49,778 nucleotides of DNA, taken from the NCBI RefSeq assembly GCF_900109705.1, contig NZ_FOAI01000020.1:1-49778 (forward strand), written 5' to 3'. A model generated the notes under the pieces. The model was not told the origin of the DNA. It saw only the letters and a list, made by a program, of their open reading frames with translations, and ran no database searches. This DNA is from Roseivivax marinus (lineage in GTDB: Bacteria; Pseudomonadota; Alphaproteobacteria; Rhodobacterales; Rhodobacteraceae). Positions 8,986 through 17,927 of this stretch are shown piece after piece. A program made the position numbers and the translations under genes. Numbering within the stretch: the first letter of the stretch is position 1; each line of letters begins with the position of its first letter.

Positions 8986-9113
8986 CGAGACGACGAAACC
9001 GGACGGGGTGCTCCGGTGTCGGGAGGCCTGTGGTCCGCGCCCCGATGCGATGCGTGGAATCCGTAAAACCGCCCGCCATCTGACCCGCGTCCCGCCATGG
9101 GAGTGGGACCGAC

Positions 9114-9515
9114 GTGACCGAAACCGACGAGGCGCAACCGGCGGAGCTGCTGGTTTGCATCAAGTGCCGCCGTGGCATGGAAATCCCCGAGGACGATCGC
9201 CGTCCGGGGGCACGGCTTTACGACAACCTGGCCGCCTGCTCGCGCCCCGAAGGCGTGACCGTCACGCCGGTGGAATGCCTGCAGAACTGCGACCATGGCT
9301 GTACCGTGGCTCTGCGCGGGCCCGGCCGCTGGACATACGTCTACGGCCGCCTGCACGAGGCAGAGGACGTCGAGACGCTGCTCGACGGCGCCGAGCGCTA
9401 CCGCGCTACCTCGGACGGTCTCATTCCCTGGCGCCAGCGCCCCGAGCACTTCAAGCGCAACTGCATCGCCCGCGTCCCGCCCCTCGCCCGCGTCACGGAG
9501 GCCTCCAATGGCTGA
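9114..9515 (+). CDS. DUF1636 family Cys-rich protein, first copy
   Basis: A 133-residue protein with cysteines at 15, 18, 42, 55, 59 and 63, including CIKC and a CLQNC segment followed by a further cysteine. This is the DUF1636 pattern, a thioredoxin-like ferredoxin or metal-binding fold. It is the first gene after the B12 riboswitch and overlaps cobW by eight bases. The operon position suggests a role in cobalt delivery or as an electron carrier for CobG or cobalt reduction, but no function is established from sequence. The GTG start at 9114 directly precedes the recognisable domain. A shorter relative lies at the far end of the same operon (23073-23393). Confidence 0.85.
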   Translation: MTETDEAQPAELLVCIKCRRGMEIPEDDRRPGARLYDNLAACSRPEGVTVTPVECLQNCDHGCTVALRGPGRWTYVYGRLHEAEDVETLLDGAERYRATSDGLIPWRQRPEHFKRNCIARVPPLARVTEASNG

Positions 9516-10563
9516 TCTCGAGAAACTTCCCGTCACCGTCGTCACCGGCTTTCTCGGCTCTGGCAAGACGACGCTGATCTCGCACCTGATGCGCAACCCC
9601 GGCGGCAAGCGGCTCGCGGTTGTAGTGAACGAGTTCGGCGACGTCGGCGTCGACGGCGAGATCCTCAAGGGCTGCGCGATCCCCGAATGCCCGGCCGAAA
9701 ACGTGCTTGAGCTCGCCAACGGATGCATCTGCTGCACGGTGGCCGACGATTTCATCCCGACTATCGAGGCGCTGCTGAAGCTCGACCCGCGGCCGGAGCA
9801 TATCCTGATCGAAACCTCCGGCCTGGCGCTGCCGAAACCGCTTCTGAAGGCTTTCGACTGGCCCGACATCCGCTCGAAGATCACCGTCGACGGGGTGATC
9901 GCGTTGGCCGACGCCGAGGCCGTGGCTGCCGGCCGCTTCGCGCCGGACGTCGCCCGCGTGGACGCCCAGCGGCTCGCCGACGACAGCATCGACCACGAGA
10001 CCCCGCTTTCCGAGGTGTTCGAGGACCAGATCGCTTGCGCCGACATCGTGCTACTGACCAAGCCCGACCTCGCCGGCCCCGAGGGCGTCGCGAAGGCGCG
10101 CGAGGTGATTGCCGCCGAGGCGCCGCGCCCGCTGCCGGTGGTCGAGGTCGCCGAGGGCGCGATCGACCCGCGCGTGATCCTCGGCCTCGGCGCCGCCGCC
10201 GAGGACGACATGGACGCCCGGCCCTCGCACCACGACACACCACACGATCACGATCACGACGACTTCGAGAGCGTCGTGATCGACCTCCCCGAACTGGCCG
10301 AGCCCGCCGCGCTGGTGTCCCGCATCGAGGCGCTGGCGCGGGCGCGCAACATCCTGCGGGTCAAGGGCTACGCCGCGGTGACCGGCAAGCCGATGCGCCT
10401 CCTCGTGCAGGCGGTGGGCGCCCGGGTGCGGTACCAGTACGACCGGCCGTGGCGCCCGGACGAGGCGCGGCAGGGACGGCTCGTGGTCATCGCCGAGCAC
10501 GACGACATCGACGAGGCGGCGATCCGCGACGCGCTGACCGAGACGCGGCAGGCGGCCGAGTAG
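9508..10563 (+). CDS. cobW: Cobalamin biosynthesis metallochaperone GTPase CobW
   Basis: This 351-residue G3E-family GTPase is thought to deliver Co(II) to the cobaltochelatase. The P-loop GFLGSGKTT starts at residue 14, the metal-binding GCICC at residues 72-76, and the guanine-specificity motif TKPD near residue 180. A His/Asp-rich loop (HHDTPHDHDHDD) near residue 240 is probably an additional metal-binding segment, followed by the CobW C-terminal domain. The start at 9508 lies eight bases inside the upstream DUF1636 gene. It stands immediately before cobN, the large chelatase subunit, which fits its role. Confidence 0.95.
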   Translation: MADLEKLPVTVVTGFLGSGKTTLISHLMRNPGGKRLAVVVNEFGDVGVDGEILKGCAIPECPAENVLELANGCICCTVADDFIPTIEALLKLDPRPEHILIETSGLALPKPLLKAFDWPDIRSKITVDGVIALADAEAVAAGRFAPDVARVDAQRLADDSIDHETPLSEVFEDQIACADIVLLTKPDLAGPEGVAKAREVIAAEAPRPLPVVEVAEGAIDPRVILGLGAAAEDDMDARPSHHDTPHDHDHDDFESVVIDLPELAEPAALVSRIEALARARNILRVKGYAAVTGKPMRLLVQAVGARVRYQYDRPWRPDEARQGRLVVIAEHDDIDEAAIRDALTETRQAAE

Positions 10564-10568
10564 GCGCA

Positions 10569-13500
10569 ATGCACGTCGTCTTCCGCGAAAGCCACGGGCT
10601 CGAGGAGAGCGAGACGCCCACCGATCTCGGGCAGACGCCCGGCGATCTCGTGGTGCTGTCATTCTCGGACAGCGACCTCGGGGCCTTCGCGGCGGGATGG
10701 GAGCGCGGCGGCGGTCGTGAAGGGCAGATGCCGACGCTGCGCCTCGCCAACCTCGCTGCGCTGAAGCACCCGCTGTCGGTGGACACCTACGTCGAGCAGA
10801 CCCTCGAGGGCGCCAAGGGCATCCTGATCCGCCTGATCGGCGGCACGCCCTACTGGGCCTACGGGCTGCAGCAGGTCGAGGCGCTGGCCCGGGCGCGCGG
10901 CCTGGCGCTCGCGGTGCTGCCGGCGGACGGCCGGCCCGACGCGCGGCTCGACGCGGTCTCGACGGTGCCGGTCTCGACACTGCGGCGGCTGGCGCACCTT
11001 TGCGACACCGGCGGCGCGGTCGCGGCGCAGGCGGCACTGGCGCAGATGGCGCTCGCCGCCGGGCTGTACGCGGGGCCGGTGCCCGGGTCCAAGGCCCTAC
11101 CTTCCGTCGGGGCCTGGACGCCGCGCGACGGAGTTTGCTGCCCGATCCTCGCGCACGCGGCCGAGGCCGGAAGGGGGCTGTCCGCTCCCCGCGCCGGCGG
11201 CGCTCCCCCCTCGGATATATCGATCCGTAAGAAGCCGCTGGCGCTGGTGATCTTTTACCGCTCCTACCTCTTGTCCGCCGATCTCGGGCCCGTCGAGGCA
11301 TTGTTCGCGGCGCTCGAGGCGCGCGGGTTCCGGGCGCTGGGACTGTTCTTGCCCTCGCTGAAGGCGGCGGAGGCCGGGACGTGGCTGGCGGGCCAGGTCG
11401 CGCGGCTGGGCCCCGCAGCGATCGTGAACGCCACAGCGTTCTCGGGGCGCAGCGACGGCGGCGCCTCGCCTCTCGACGCTGGCGACGTGCCGGTGTTCCA
11501 GGTGGCGCTCGCAACTTCCGGCCGCGCCGCCTGGGCGGAGGCCGAGCGCGGCCTGTCGCCCGCCGACCTCGCGATGCACGTGGTGCTGCCCGAGGTCGAC
11601 GGTCGGCTCTTCGGAGGCGTGGTGTCGTTCAAGGAACCGGCGGCCCGCGATCCGGAGCTTCAGTTCGCGCGACACGTCCATCGCGCGGATGCCGACCGCG
11701 TCGGCGCGGTTGCCGACCGGGTCGCGGGGTGGACACGCCTCGCCGCCGCGCCGGCCGGCGAGCGGCGGATCGCGCTGGTGCTGTCGACCTACCCGGGCCG
11801 CGAGTGGAATCTCGCCCACGCGATGGGACTCGACGCGCTGGCCTCGGCCGAGGCGATCCTCGCCGACCTGCGCGGCTCCGGCTACGACGCGCCGGCCGGC
11901 GCGCCGCTGGCCGGCAGCCTCGGGAGCGCGCGGATCACCTGGCCGCTCGCGGCCTACGAGGCCGCGCTCGCCACGCTACCGGAGACGCTGCGGACCGCCC
12001 TCTACACGGCATGGGGACCGCCCGAGACCGACCCGCAGATCGGCCCCGAGGGGATCCATTTCGCCGCGCTGGAACGCGGCGCCACGACGGTTGCGCTGCA
12101 GCCGGAGCGCGGCACGCCGGAGACCCGCGGCGACGATTACCACGACCTCGCGCGCGTGCCGCGGCATGCCTATGTGGCGTTCTACCTTTGGCTCCGCACG
12201 CAGGCCGACGCGATGATTCACGTCGGCGCGCACGGCACGCTCGAATGGCTGCCGGGCAAGTCGGTGGCGCTCTCCTCCGAGTGCTGGCCCGAGGCGCTGA
12301 CCGGCGCCCTGCCGGTGGTCTATCCGTTCATCGTCAACGACCCCGGCGAGGCGGCGCAGGCCAAGCGGCGCATCGGCGCGGTCACGCTCGGCCACGTCCC
12401 GCCACCGATGCGTGCCGCGGGCACACCCGACCGGCTGGTGCGGCTCGAGGCGCTGCTCGACGAATTCTCGAACGCCGACGGTCTCGACCCGAAGCGCCGC
12501 GGGCGGCTGATCGAGGACATCCGCGGCGAGGCGCAGGCGCTCGGCGTCGAGGACGACCTCGGGATCGACGCGGCGTCCTGCCCGGCCGAGGCGGTCACCC
12601 GGATCGACCGTTTCGTCTGCGACGTGAAGGAAAGCCAGTTCGGCGACGGCCTGCACGTCTGGGGCCGCGCACCGGAGGGCACGGCCCCGTTCGACACGGC
12701 GGGCGCCGCTGACGCAGAGCGTCGCGCTCTGCTCGAAGCGCTCGACGGCCGGCGCATCCCCGCCGGCCCGTCCGGCTCGCCCTACCGGGGCCGCACCGAC
12801 GTGTTGCCGACCGGGCGCAACCTCTACACCACCGACCCGTGCAGCGTGCCCACCCGGGCCGCCTACGCGCAGGGCGCGCGGCTCGCCGACGAGCTCGTGC
12901 GGCGGCACCTGCAGGACGAGGGCGAATGGCCGCGCGGGTTGATCGTGGATCTCTGGGGATCGGCCACGATGCGGACCGCCGGCGAGGAGTTTGCCATGGC
13001 CCTCGCGCTCCTTGGCGTGCGCCCGGTCTGGGATGCGGGCTCCGAGCGGGTGTCGGGGATCGAGGTTCTGCCGATCGCCGAGCTCGACCGCCCCCGGATC
13101 GACGTCACCCTTCGCATCTCGGGCCTCTTCCGCGACGTGTTCCCGACCCTCTCGGCGCTCTTTCAGCAGGCGGTCCGGGCGCTCGCGGCGCGCGACGAGG
13201 CGGGCGACTGGAACCCCTATGCCGGCGGCGAGACCGCCCGGGTCTACGGCCCCGCGCCGGGCCACTTCGGCCTCGGCATGGGCGCCACGCTCGAGACCTA
13301 TTCCGACGACGGCCGCCGGGCCGCCGGCGAGGCCTGGCTCGCCGCGTCGTCCTGGGCCTTCGACGGTGACCGCGCAGCGCCGGACCGAGCCGGGCTCGCG
13401 GCGCGCGTCGCCGCCGCGGACGGCTTCGTCCACGCGCAGGACCTGCCCGAGACCGACCTTCTTCTCGCCGAGGACTACGCCAGCCACGAGGCCGGCTTCG

Positions 13501-13919
13501 CCGCCGCGCAGGGCGTAACAGGCGGCCGCGCGCGGCTCTGGCACCTCGACAACACCGATCCGTCCCGGCCGCGCGCCCGCGCGCTGACCGAGGAGATCGC
13601 CCGCGTCGTGCAGGCCCGCGCCGCGCATCCCGGGTGGATCGCCGGCATGCGCCGGCACGGCTTCCGCGGCGCCGCCGAGATCGCCGCGACGCTCGAGAAC
13701 ATGGCGGCCTTCGCCCACCTCGCGGACGTGGTGCCGGCGCGGCTCTTCGACCTCTTCCACGAGGCGACGCTCGGCGATGCGGAGGTCACCTCGTTCATGG
13801 CGAGCGCCAATCCCGGCGCCCTTCAGGCGATGCGCGACCGGTTCGCGGCGCTGCACGAGGCCGGGCTCTGGCGCTCGCGCCGCAACTCGATCCTCGCAAG
13901 CCTCGGAGCGGTGCAATGA
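10569..13919 (+). CDS. cobN: Cobaltochelatase subunit CobN
   Basis: The large, catalytic subunit (1116 residues) of the ATP-dependent aerobic cobaltochelatase, which inserts Co2+ into hydrogenobyrinic acid a,c-diamide. It is related to the magnesium chelatase subunit BchH/ChlH. Recognisable segments are GGTPYWAYGLQQVEALARA near residue 95, HVGAHGTLEWLPGKS near 550, DLWGSATMRTAGEE near 800 and the C-terminal LFDLFHEATLGD. Length is within the family's range, slightly short. ATG follows the cobW stop by five bases, and its stop overlaps cobG as ATGA. The AAA+ partner subunits (CobS and CobT of P. denitrificans) are not in the window and must be encoded elsewhere. Confidence 0.95.
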   Translation: MHVVFRESHGLEESETPTDLGQTPGDLVVLSFSDSDLGAFAAGWERGGGREGQMPTLRLANLAALKHPLSVDTYVEQTLEGAKGILIRLIGGTPYWAYGLQQVEALARARGLALAVLPADGRPDARLDAVSTVPVSTLRRLAHLCDTGGAVAAQAALAQMALAAGLYAGPVPGSKALPSVGAWTPRDGVCCPILAHAAEAGRGLSAPRAGGAPPSDISIRKKPLALVIFYRSYLLSADLGPVEALFAALEARGFRALGLFLPSLKAAEAGTWLAGQVARLGPAAIVNATAFSGRSDGGASPLDAGDVPVFQVALATSGRAAWAEAERGLSPADLAMHVVLPEVDGRLFGGVVSFKEPAARDPELQFARHVHRADADRVGAVADRVAGWTRLAAAPAGERRIALVLSTYPGREWNLAHAMGLDALASAEAILADLRGSGYDAPAGAPLAGSLGSARITWPLAAYEAALATLPETLRTALYTAWGPPETDPQIGPEGIHFAALERGATTVALQPERGTPETRGDDYHDLARVPRHAYVAFYLWLRTQADAMIHVGAHGTLEWLPGKSVALSSECWPEALTGALPVVYPFIVNDPGEAAQAKRRIGAVTLGHVPPPMRAAGTPDRLVRLEALLDEFSNADGLDPKRRGRLIEDIRGEAQALGVEDDLGIDAASCPAEAVTRIDRFVCDVKESQFGDGLHVWGRAPEGTAPFDTAGAADAERRALLEALDGRRIPAGPSGSPYRGRTDVLPTGRNLYTTDPCSVPTRAAYAQGARLADELVRRHLQDEGEWPRGLIVDLWGSATMRTAGEEFAMALALLGVRPVWDAGSERVSGIEVLPIAELDRPRIDVTLRISGLFRDVFPTLSALFQQAVRALAARDEAGDWNPYAGGETARVYGPAPGHFGLGMGATLETYSDDGRRAAGEAWLAASSWAFDGDRAAPDRAGLAARVAAADGFVHAQDLPETDLLLAEDYASHEAGFAAAQGVTGGRARLWHLDNTDPSRPRARALTEEIARVVQARAAHPGWIAGMRRHGFRGAAEIAATLENMAAFAHLADVVPARLFDLFHEATLGDAEVTSFMASANPGALQAMRDRFAALHEAGLWRSRRNSILASLGAVQ

Positions 13920-15088
13920 GCCGGCCGGTGGTGAAGGGCTGGTGCCCTGGCGCCCATCGGCCGATGCGCTCCGGCGACGGGCTGGTGGTGCGCGTTCGGC
14001 CGTGGCTCGGCGCACTGTCGGCGGATCAAGCGCGCGGCCTGGCGGAACTCGCGGCGCGCTTCGGCAACGGCGCGATCGACGTTACCGGCCGTGCCAACCT
14101 GCAGATCCGCGGGGTGCAGGACGCGCGCTTTCCGGAACTGCTCGAGGGTCTCGACGCGCTCGGCCTTCTCGACCCGGACGACAGCAGCGAGGCCCGGCGC
14201 AACATCGTGCTCGACCCTTTCCGGCCCATGGAGCATCCGCACGACCGCATCGCTGCGACGCTGGGCGAGGCGCTGCGGCACGCGGAGTTCGCCGGCCTGC
14301 CTGCGAAGTTCGGCTTCGTGCTGGACACTGTCGGCCCTGTCCGTCGCCTTGCCGGGGTCAGCGGCGATATCCGGCTGGAAAGCGGCCCGGGCGGTGCGCT
14401 GGTCCGTGCCGACGGCGCACCGACCGGGCGACGGGTCCGTGACCCCGAGGAGGCGTTACGGGTCGCGCTCGACCTTGCCCGCTGGTTCCTCGCCTCCGGT
14501 GGCGTCGGCGCGGACGGTCGCGGTCGCATGGCGCGGCACCTAGCCGGCAGCCATCGGCTGCCCGCGAAGTTGACCGGATCGCACCTACCCTCGCCGGCCG
14601 AGCCACGACCTTCGCCCGGCGCCAACGCCCGCGGCCTGACCGTCGGCGCGGCCTTCGGCCAATTCACCACGGTGCAGCTGCGACAACTCGCCGATGCGTT
14701 GCCGCCCGGCGCCGAGCTGCGCGTCACGCCGTTTGGGCTGCTGCATCTCACCGCCGCGCCGGCCGCCGACGCTCTCGCAGGCTCCGGGCTGATCGCGACG
14801 CCCGGCAATCCGCTGCTCCGGGTCGCCGCCTGCGTCGGCGCGCCGCTCTGCCCGCAGGCCGAGGCCGAGACGCGCGAGACCGCCCTCCGCCTCGCTGCAC
14901 GCCTGCCCGCCGGTATCCGCGCCCATGTCTCCGGCTGCGCCAAGGGCTGCGCATGCCCGCGCGCCTCGGAGCTGACGCTCATTGGGCGCGACGGCCGCTT
15001 CGACCTCGTGCGCCACGGCGCGCCCTGGGACATCACGGAGCGCCGCGGCCTGACGCCCGCCGACCTCGATCACATTTTCGGACCCTGA
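13916..15088 (+). CDS. cobG: Precorrin-3B synthase
   Basis: This 390-residue oxygen-dependent monooxygenase converts precorrin-3A to precorrin-3B, the step that defines the aerobic pathway. It belongs to the nitrite/sulfite reductase-like ferredoxin-fold family. The [4Fe-4S] cysteines are visible as C306-x5-C312 and C341-x3-C345. The N-terminal half has the repeated ferredoxin-like domain with DVTGRANLQIRGV. The start overlaps the cobN stop as ATGA, and cobH follows after one base. Its presence, with cobF and cobN, excludes the anaerobic cobalt-first route. Confidence 0.94.
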   Translation: MSRPVVKGWCPGAHRPMRSGDGLVVRVRPWLGALSADQARGLAELAARFGNGAIDVTGRANLQIRGVQDARFPELLEGLDALGLLDPDDSSEARRNIVLDPFRPMEHPHDRIAATLGEALRHAEFAGLPAKFGFVLDTVGPVRRLAGVSGDIRLESGPGGALVRADGAPTGRRVRDPEEALRVALDLARWFLASGGVGADGRGRMARHLAGSHRLPAKLTGSHLPSPAEPRPSPGANARGLTVGAAFGQFTTVQLRQLADALPPGAELRVTPFGLLHLTAAPAADALAGSGLIATPGNPLLRVAACVGAPLCPQAEAETRETALRLAARLPAGIRAHVSGCAKGCACPRASELTLIGRDGRFDLVRHGAPWDITERRGLTPADLDHIFGP

Positions 15089-15089
15089 C

Positions 15090-15719
15090 ATGCCCTACAG
15101 CTACGAAACCGACGGCGCGGCAATCTACGCCGAGAGCTTCGCCACGATCCGGGCGGAGGCCGAGCTCGCGCCCTTCGACGCTGACGCCGAGCCTGTGGCC
15201 GTGCGGATGATCCACGCCGCAGGCCTCGTCGGCCTCGAGCGCGACATCCGCATCGCGCCCGGCATGATCGCCCGCGCCCGCGCCGCGCTCGGCGCCGGCG
15301 CGCCGATCCTTTGCGACGCGCGCATGGTGAGCGAAGGCATCACCCGGCCGCGGCTGCCCGCGAACAACGAGGTCGTCTGCACCCTGCACGAGCCAAGGGT
15401 TCCGGAATTTGCGGCGGACCTGAAGACCACGCGCTCGGCGGCGGCGCTGGAGCTGTGGCGGCCGAAGCTCGGCGGGGCCGTGGTAGCGATCGGCAACGCA
15501 CCGACTGCGCTCTTCCACCTGCTCGAGATGCTCGAGGACCCCGATTGCCCGCGCCCGGCGGCGATCATCGGGTGCCCGGTCGGATTCGTCGGCGCGGCGG
15601 AATCCAAGGAGGCGCTCTGGGAGACGCAGCCCGCACCGTCGCTGATCGTCCGCGGACGGCTCGGTGGCAGCGCCATCACCGTAGCTGCGGTCAACGCCAT
15701 CGCGAGCCGCGCGGAATGA
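15090..15719 (+). CDS. cobH: Precorrin-8X methylmutase
   Basis: This 209-residue enzyme moves the C-11 methyl group to C-12, turning precorrin-8X into hydrogenobyrinic acid. Family features are ESFATIRAEA with the catalytic-site neighbourhood, RMIHAAGLVGLE containing the active-site histidine, and the GCPVGFVGAAESKE segment. Length is normal for CobH/CbiC. The gene is packed one base after cobG and its stop overlaps the cobI start by four bases (ATGA). Confidence 0.95.
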   Translation: MPYSYETDGAAIYAESFATIRAEAELAPFDADAEPVAVRMIHAAGLVGLERDIRIAPGMIARARAALGAGAPILCDARMVSEGITRPRLPANNEVVCTLHEPRVPEFAADLKTTRSAAALELWRPKLGGAVVAIGNAPTALFHLLEMLEDPDCPRPAAIIGCPVGFVGAAESKEALWETQPAPSLIVRGRLGGSAITVAAVNAIASRAE

Positions 15720-16450
15720 CCAGCGGGATCGGCACCATACACGGCGTCGGCCTCGGACCGGGCGATCCGGACCTGATGAGCGTCAGAGCCGACCGCCTGG
15801 TGCGGAGCGCCCGGAACGTCGCCTTCTTCCGCAAGGCCGGGCGTCCGGGACGGGCGCGGACCATCATCCAGGGTATGCTGTCGGAGGACGTCCGCGAGAT
15901 TGCGATGGAATACCCCGTCACCACCGAGATCCCGCTCGCCGATCCGCGCTACAACGCATGCCTGTCGTCGTTCTACGCCGCGCAGACCGAGCGCCTGCGC
16001 GCGCTCGCGGAGAGCGGTGAGGACGTCGTGGTGCTCTGCGAGGGCGACCCGTTTTTCTACGGATCGTTCATGCACTTGCACGACCGGCTCATGGATCACG
16101 TGCCGGTCGAGGTCGTGCCGGCGATCACCGGCATGTCGGCAGCCTGGACCGCCACCGGCCGGCCGATGACCTGGGGCGACGACGTGCTGAGCATCGTCAT
16201 GGGCACCCTGCCCGAGGCCGAGCTCGCGCGCGCCATGCTGAATGCCGATGCGCTGGTGGTGATGAAGGTCGGCCGCAACCTGCCAAAGATCCGCTCCGCG
16301 CTGGCGCAGGCCGGCCGCGCCGACCGGGCGGTCCTCGTGCAGTACGCCAGCATGGAAGGGCAGAAAGTCACGCCGCTAACCGCGGTCGAGGACGGGCCCG
16401 CACCCTATTTCTCCATCGTCATCGTGCATGGCGAAGGCCGGCGGCCATGA
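15716..16450 (+). CDS. cobI: Precorrin-2 C20-methyltransferase
   Basis: This 244-residue SAM-dependent tetrapyrrole methylase acts on precorrin-2 to give precorrin-3A. It has the class III methylase pattern: GVGLGPGDPDLMSVRA at the N-terminus, CEGDPFFYGSF near residue 105, and EVVPAITGMSAAW near 135. The segment VMKVGRNL follows as in CobI/CbiL. Start and stop overlap cobH and cobJ respectively by four bases, so it is part of one tightly coupled operon. Confidence 0.95.
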   Translation: MTSGIGTIHGVGLGPGDPDLMSVRADRLVRSARNVAFFRKAGRPGRARTIIQGMLSEDVREIAMEYPVTTEIPLADPRYNACLSSFYAAQTERLRALAESGEDVVVLCEGDPFFYGSFMHLHDRLMDHVPVEVVPAITGMSAAWTATGRPMTWGDDVLSIVMGTLPEAELARAMLNADALVVMKVGRNLPKIRSALAQAGRADRAVLVQYASMEGQKVTPLTAVEDGPAPYFSIVIVHGEGRRP

Positions 16451-17199
16451 GCGGCCGGGTGATCATTGCGGGGCTCGGTCCCGGCTCCGAGGCGCTCGTC
16501 ACCCCGGAGGTGAGCGCGGCGCTCGCCGAGGCGACGGACGTGGTCGGCTACATCCCCTATGTCCGGCGAATCGCGCCCCGTCCGGGCCTGACCCGTCACG
16601 AAAGCGACAACCGGGCCGAGATCGACCGGGCGCGGCACGCCCTGGCTCTCGCCGTCGCGGGCAGAAGGGTCGTGGTGGTCAGCTCCGGCGATCCGGGCGT
16701 CTTTGCCATGGCCTCGGCGGTTTTCGAGGCCGTGGAGCACGGCACGCCCGCATGGCGCGAGCTCGACATCCGCGTGCTGCCGGGGATCACCGCGATGCTG
16801 GCGGCGGCGGCCCGCGCAGGAGCGCCGCTCGGGCACGATTTCTGCGCCATCAACCTCAGCGACAATCTCAAGCCCTGGGCGCTGATCGAAAAGCGCCTGA
16901 GGCTCGCCTGCGAGGCCGACTTCGCCATGGCTTTCTACAACCCGCGCTCGGCGTCCCGACCGGAGGGGTTCGCCCGGACGCTGGACGTGCTGAGTGAATG
17001 CTGCGCGCCGGACCGGGTGATCGTCTTCGCCCGCGCGGTGTCGACGCCAGAGGAAAAGATCGACGTGCAGGCCCTGTCCGACGCGACGCCCGAGATGGCC
17101 GACATGCGGACCGTTGTCCTGGTGGGATCGAGCGCGACGCGGCTGATCCGCCGAACCGGCGCTCCCTTCGTCTACACTCCGAGATCGGTGCCTGCATGA
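16447..17199 (+). CDS. cobJ: Precorrin-3B C17-methyltransferase
   Basis: This 250-residue tetrapyrrole methylase methylates C-17 with ring contraction, giving precorrin-4. Motifs are IAGLGPGSEALVTPEV at the N-terminus, DVVGYIPYVRRI, VSSGDPGVFAMAS near residue 78, and LPGITAMLAAAA near 113. FAMAFYNPRS is typical for CobJ/CbiH. The start overlaps cobI by four bases. The last 28 bases overlap the 3' end of the oppositely oriented cobK, so the rightward transcript runs antisense through cobK before reaching cobL. Confidence 0.95.
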   Translation: MSGRVIIAGLGPGSEALVTPEVSAALAEATDVVGYIPYVRRIAPRPGLTRHESDNRAEIDRARHALALAVAGRRVVVVSSGDPGVFAMASAVFEAVEHGTPAWRELDIRVLPGITAMLAAAARAGAPLGHDFCAINLSDNLKPWALIEKRLRLACEADFAMAFYNPRSASRPEGFARTLDVLSECCAPDRVIVFARAVSTPEEKIDVQALSDATPEMADMRTVVLVGSSATRLIRRTGAPFVYTPRSVPA

Positions 17200-17927
17200 G
17201 CCACCCAGTCGAGCGCGCCCGCGACGTCATGCACCTCGGCCCGGCCGGGCTGCGGCGGCCGGTCGATCATGATGACCGGAAGCCCGATCGCGCGGGCCGC
17301 GGCGATCTTTGCGTAGGCCCCGGTCCCGCCGGCATCCTTGGACACGACGAGCTCGATCCCGTGGGCCTCCATCAGCTCCCGGTCGCGCGCCGGGTCGAAC
17401 GGTCCGCGGTCGACCACGACCTCGTGCCGGGGGAACGGCGGCGGTTCCCGCGGCGGATCGACGAGACGCAGCAAGTAGTGGTGCTGTGGCAGGCCGGCGA
17501 ACTCGGCGAGGTGCATGCGTCCGATCGCCAGCATGACCGAAACCGGCGCGCGATCGAGCGCCGCCACCGCGCCGGAGATGTCCGGAACCCGTGTCCAGTC
17601 ATCGCCCGGCACCTCGTCCCAGGCCGGCCGGGTCAGCGCCACCAGCGGCACGCCCTCGGCCGCGCAGGCGGCAACCGCGTTGCGGCTCATCTGCGCGGCG
17701 AAGGGGTGGGTGGCGTCGACGACGTGGGTGATCGCCTGACCCCGCAGGTAGGCGCGCAGGCCCTCGACGCCGCCGAAACCGCCGACCCGCCGCGGCAGCG
17801 GCTGGCGCAGCGGGCGGGCCACTCGGCCGGCGAAGGACACGGTCCCGGCCAAGCCCGCGTCGGCCGCGGCACGGGCAAAGGCGGTCGCCTCGCTGGTGCC
17901 GGCGAGAACGAGGAGGTTGGCGCACAT
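17172..17927 (-). CDS. cobK: Precorrin-6A reductase
   Basis: This 251-residue NADPH-dependent reductase converts precorrin-6A to precorrin-6B. Family features are LVLAGTSEATAFARA at the N-terminus, DATHPFAAQMSRNA near residue 73, the SKDAGGTGAYAKIAAA segment near 215 and VIMIDRPP. It is the only gene on the minus strand within the rightward cob operon. Its 3' end overlaps cobJ by 28 bases, and its ATG (17927-17925) shares two bases with the cobL ATG on the other strand. Its promoter must therefore lie inside the cobL coding sequence. No strong ribosome site is seen upstream. Confidence 0.93.
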   Translation of the reverse strand: MCANLLVLAGTSEATAFARAAADAGLAGTVSFAGRVARPLRQPLPRRVGGFGGVEGLRAYLRGQAITHVVDATHPFAAQMSRNAVAACAAEGVPLVALTRPAWDEVPGDDWTRVPDISGAVAALDRAPVSVMLAIGRMHLAEFAGLPQHHYLLRLVDPPREPPPFPRHEVVVDRGPFDPARDRELMEAHGIELVVSKDAGGTGAYAKIAAARAIGLPVIMIDRPPQPGRAEVHDVAGALDWVAHAGTDLGV

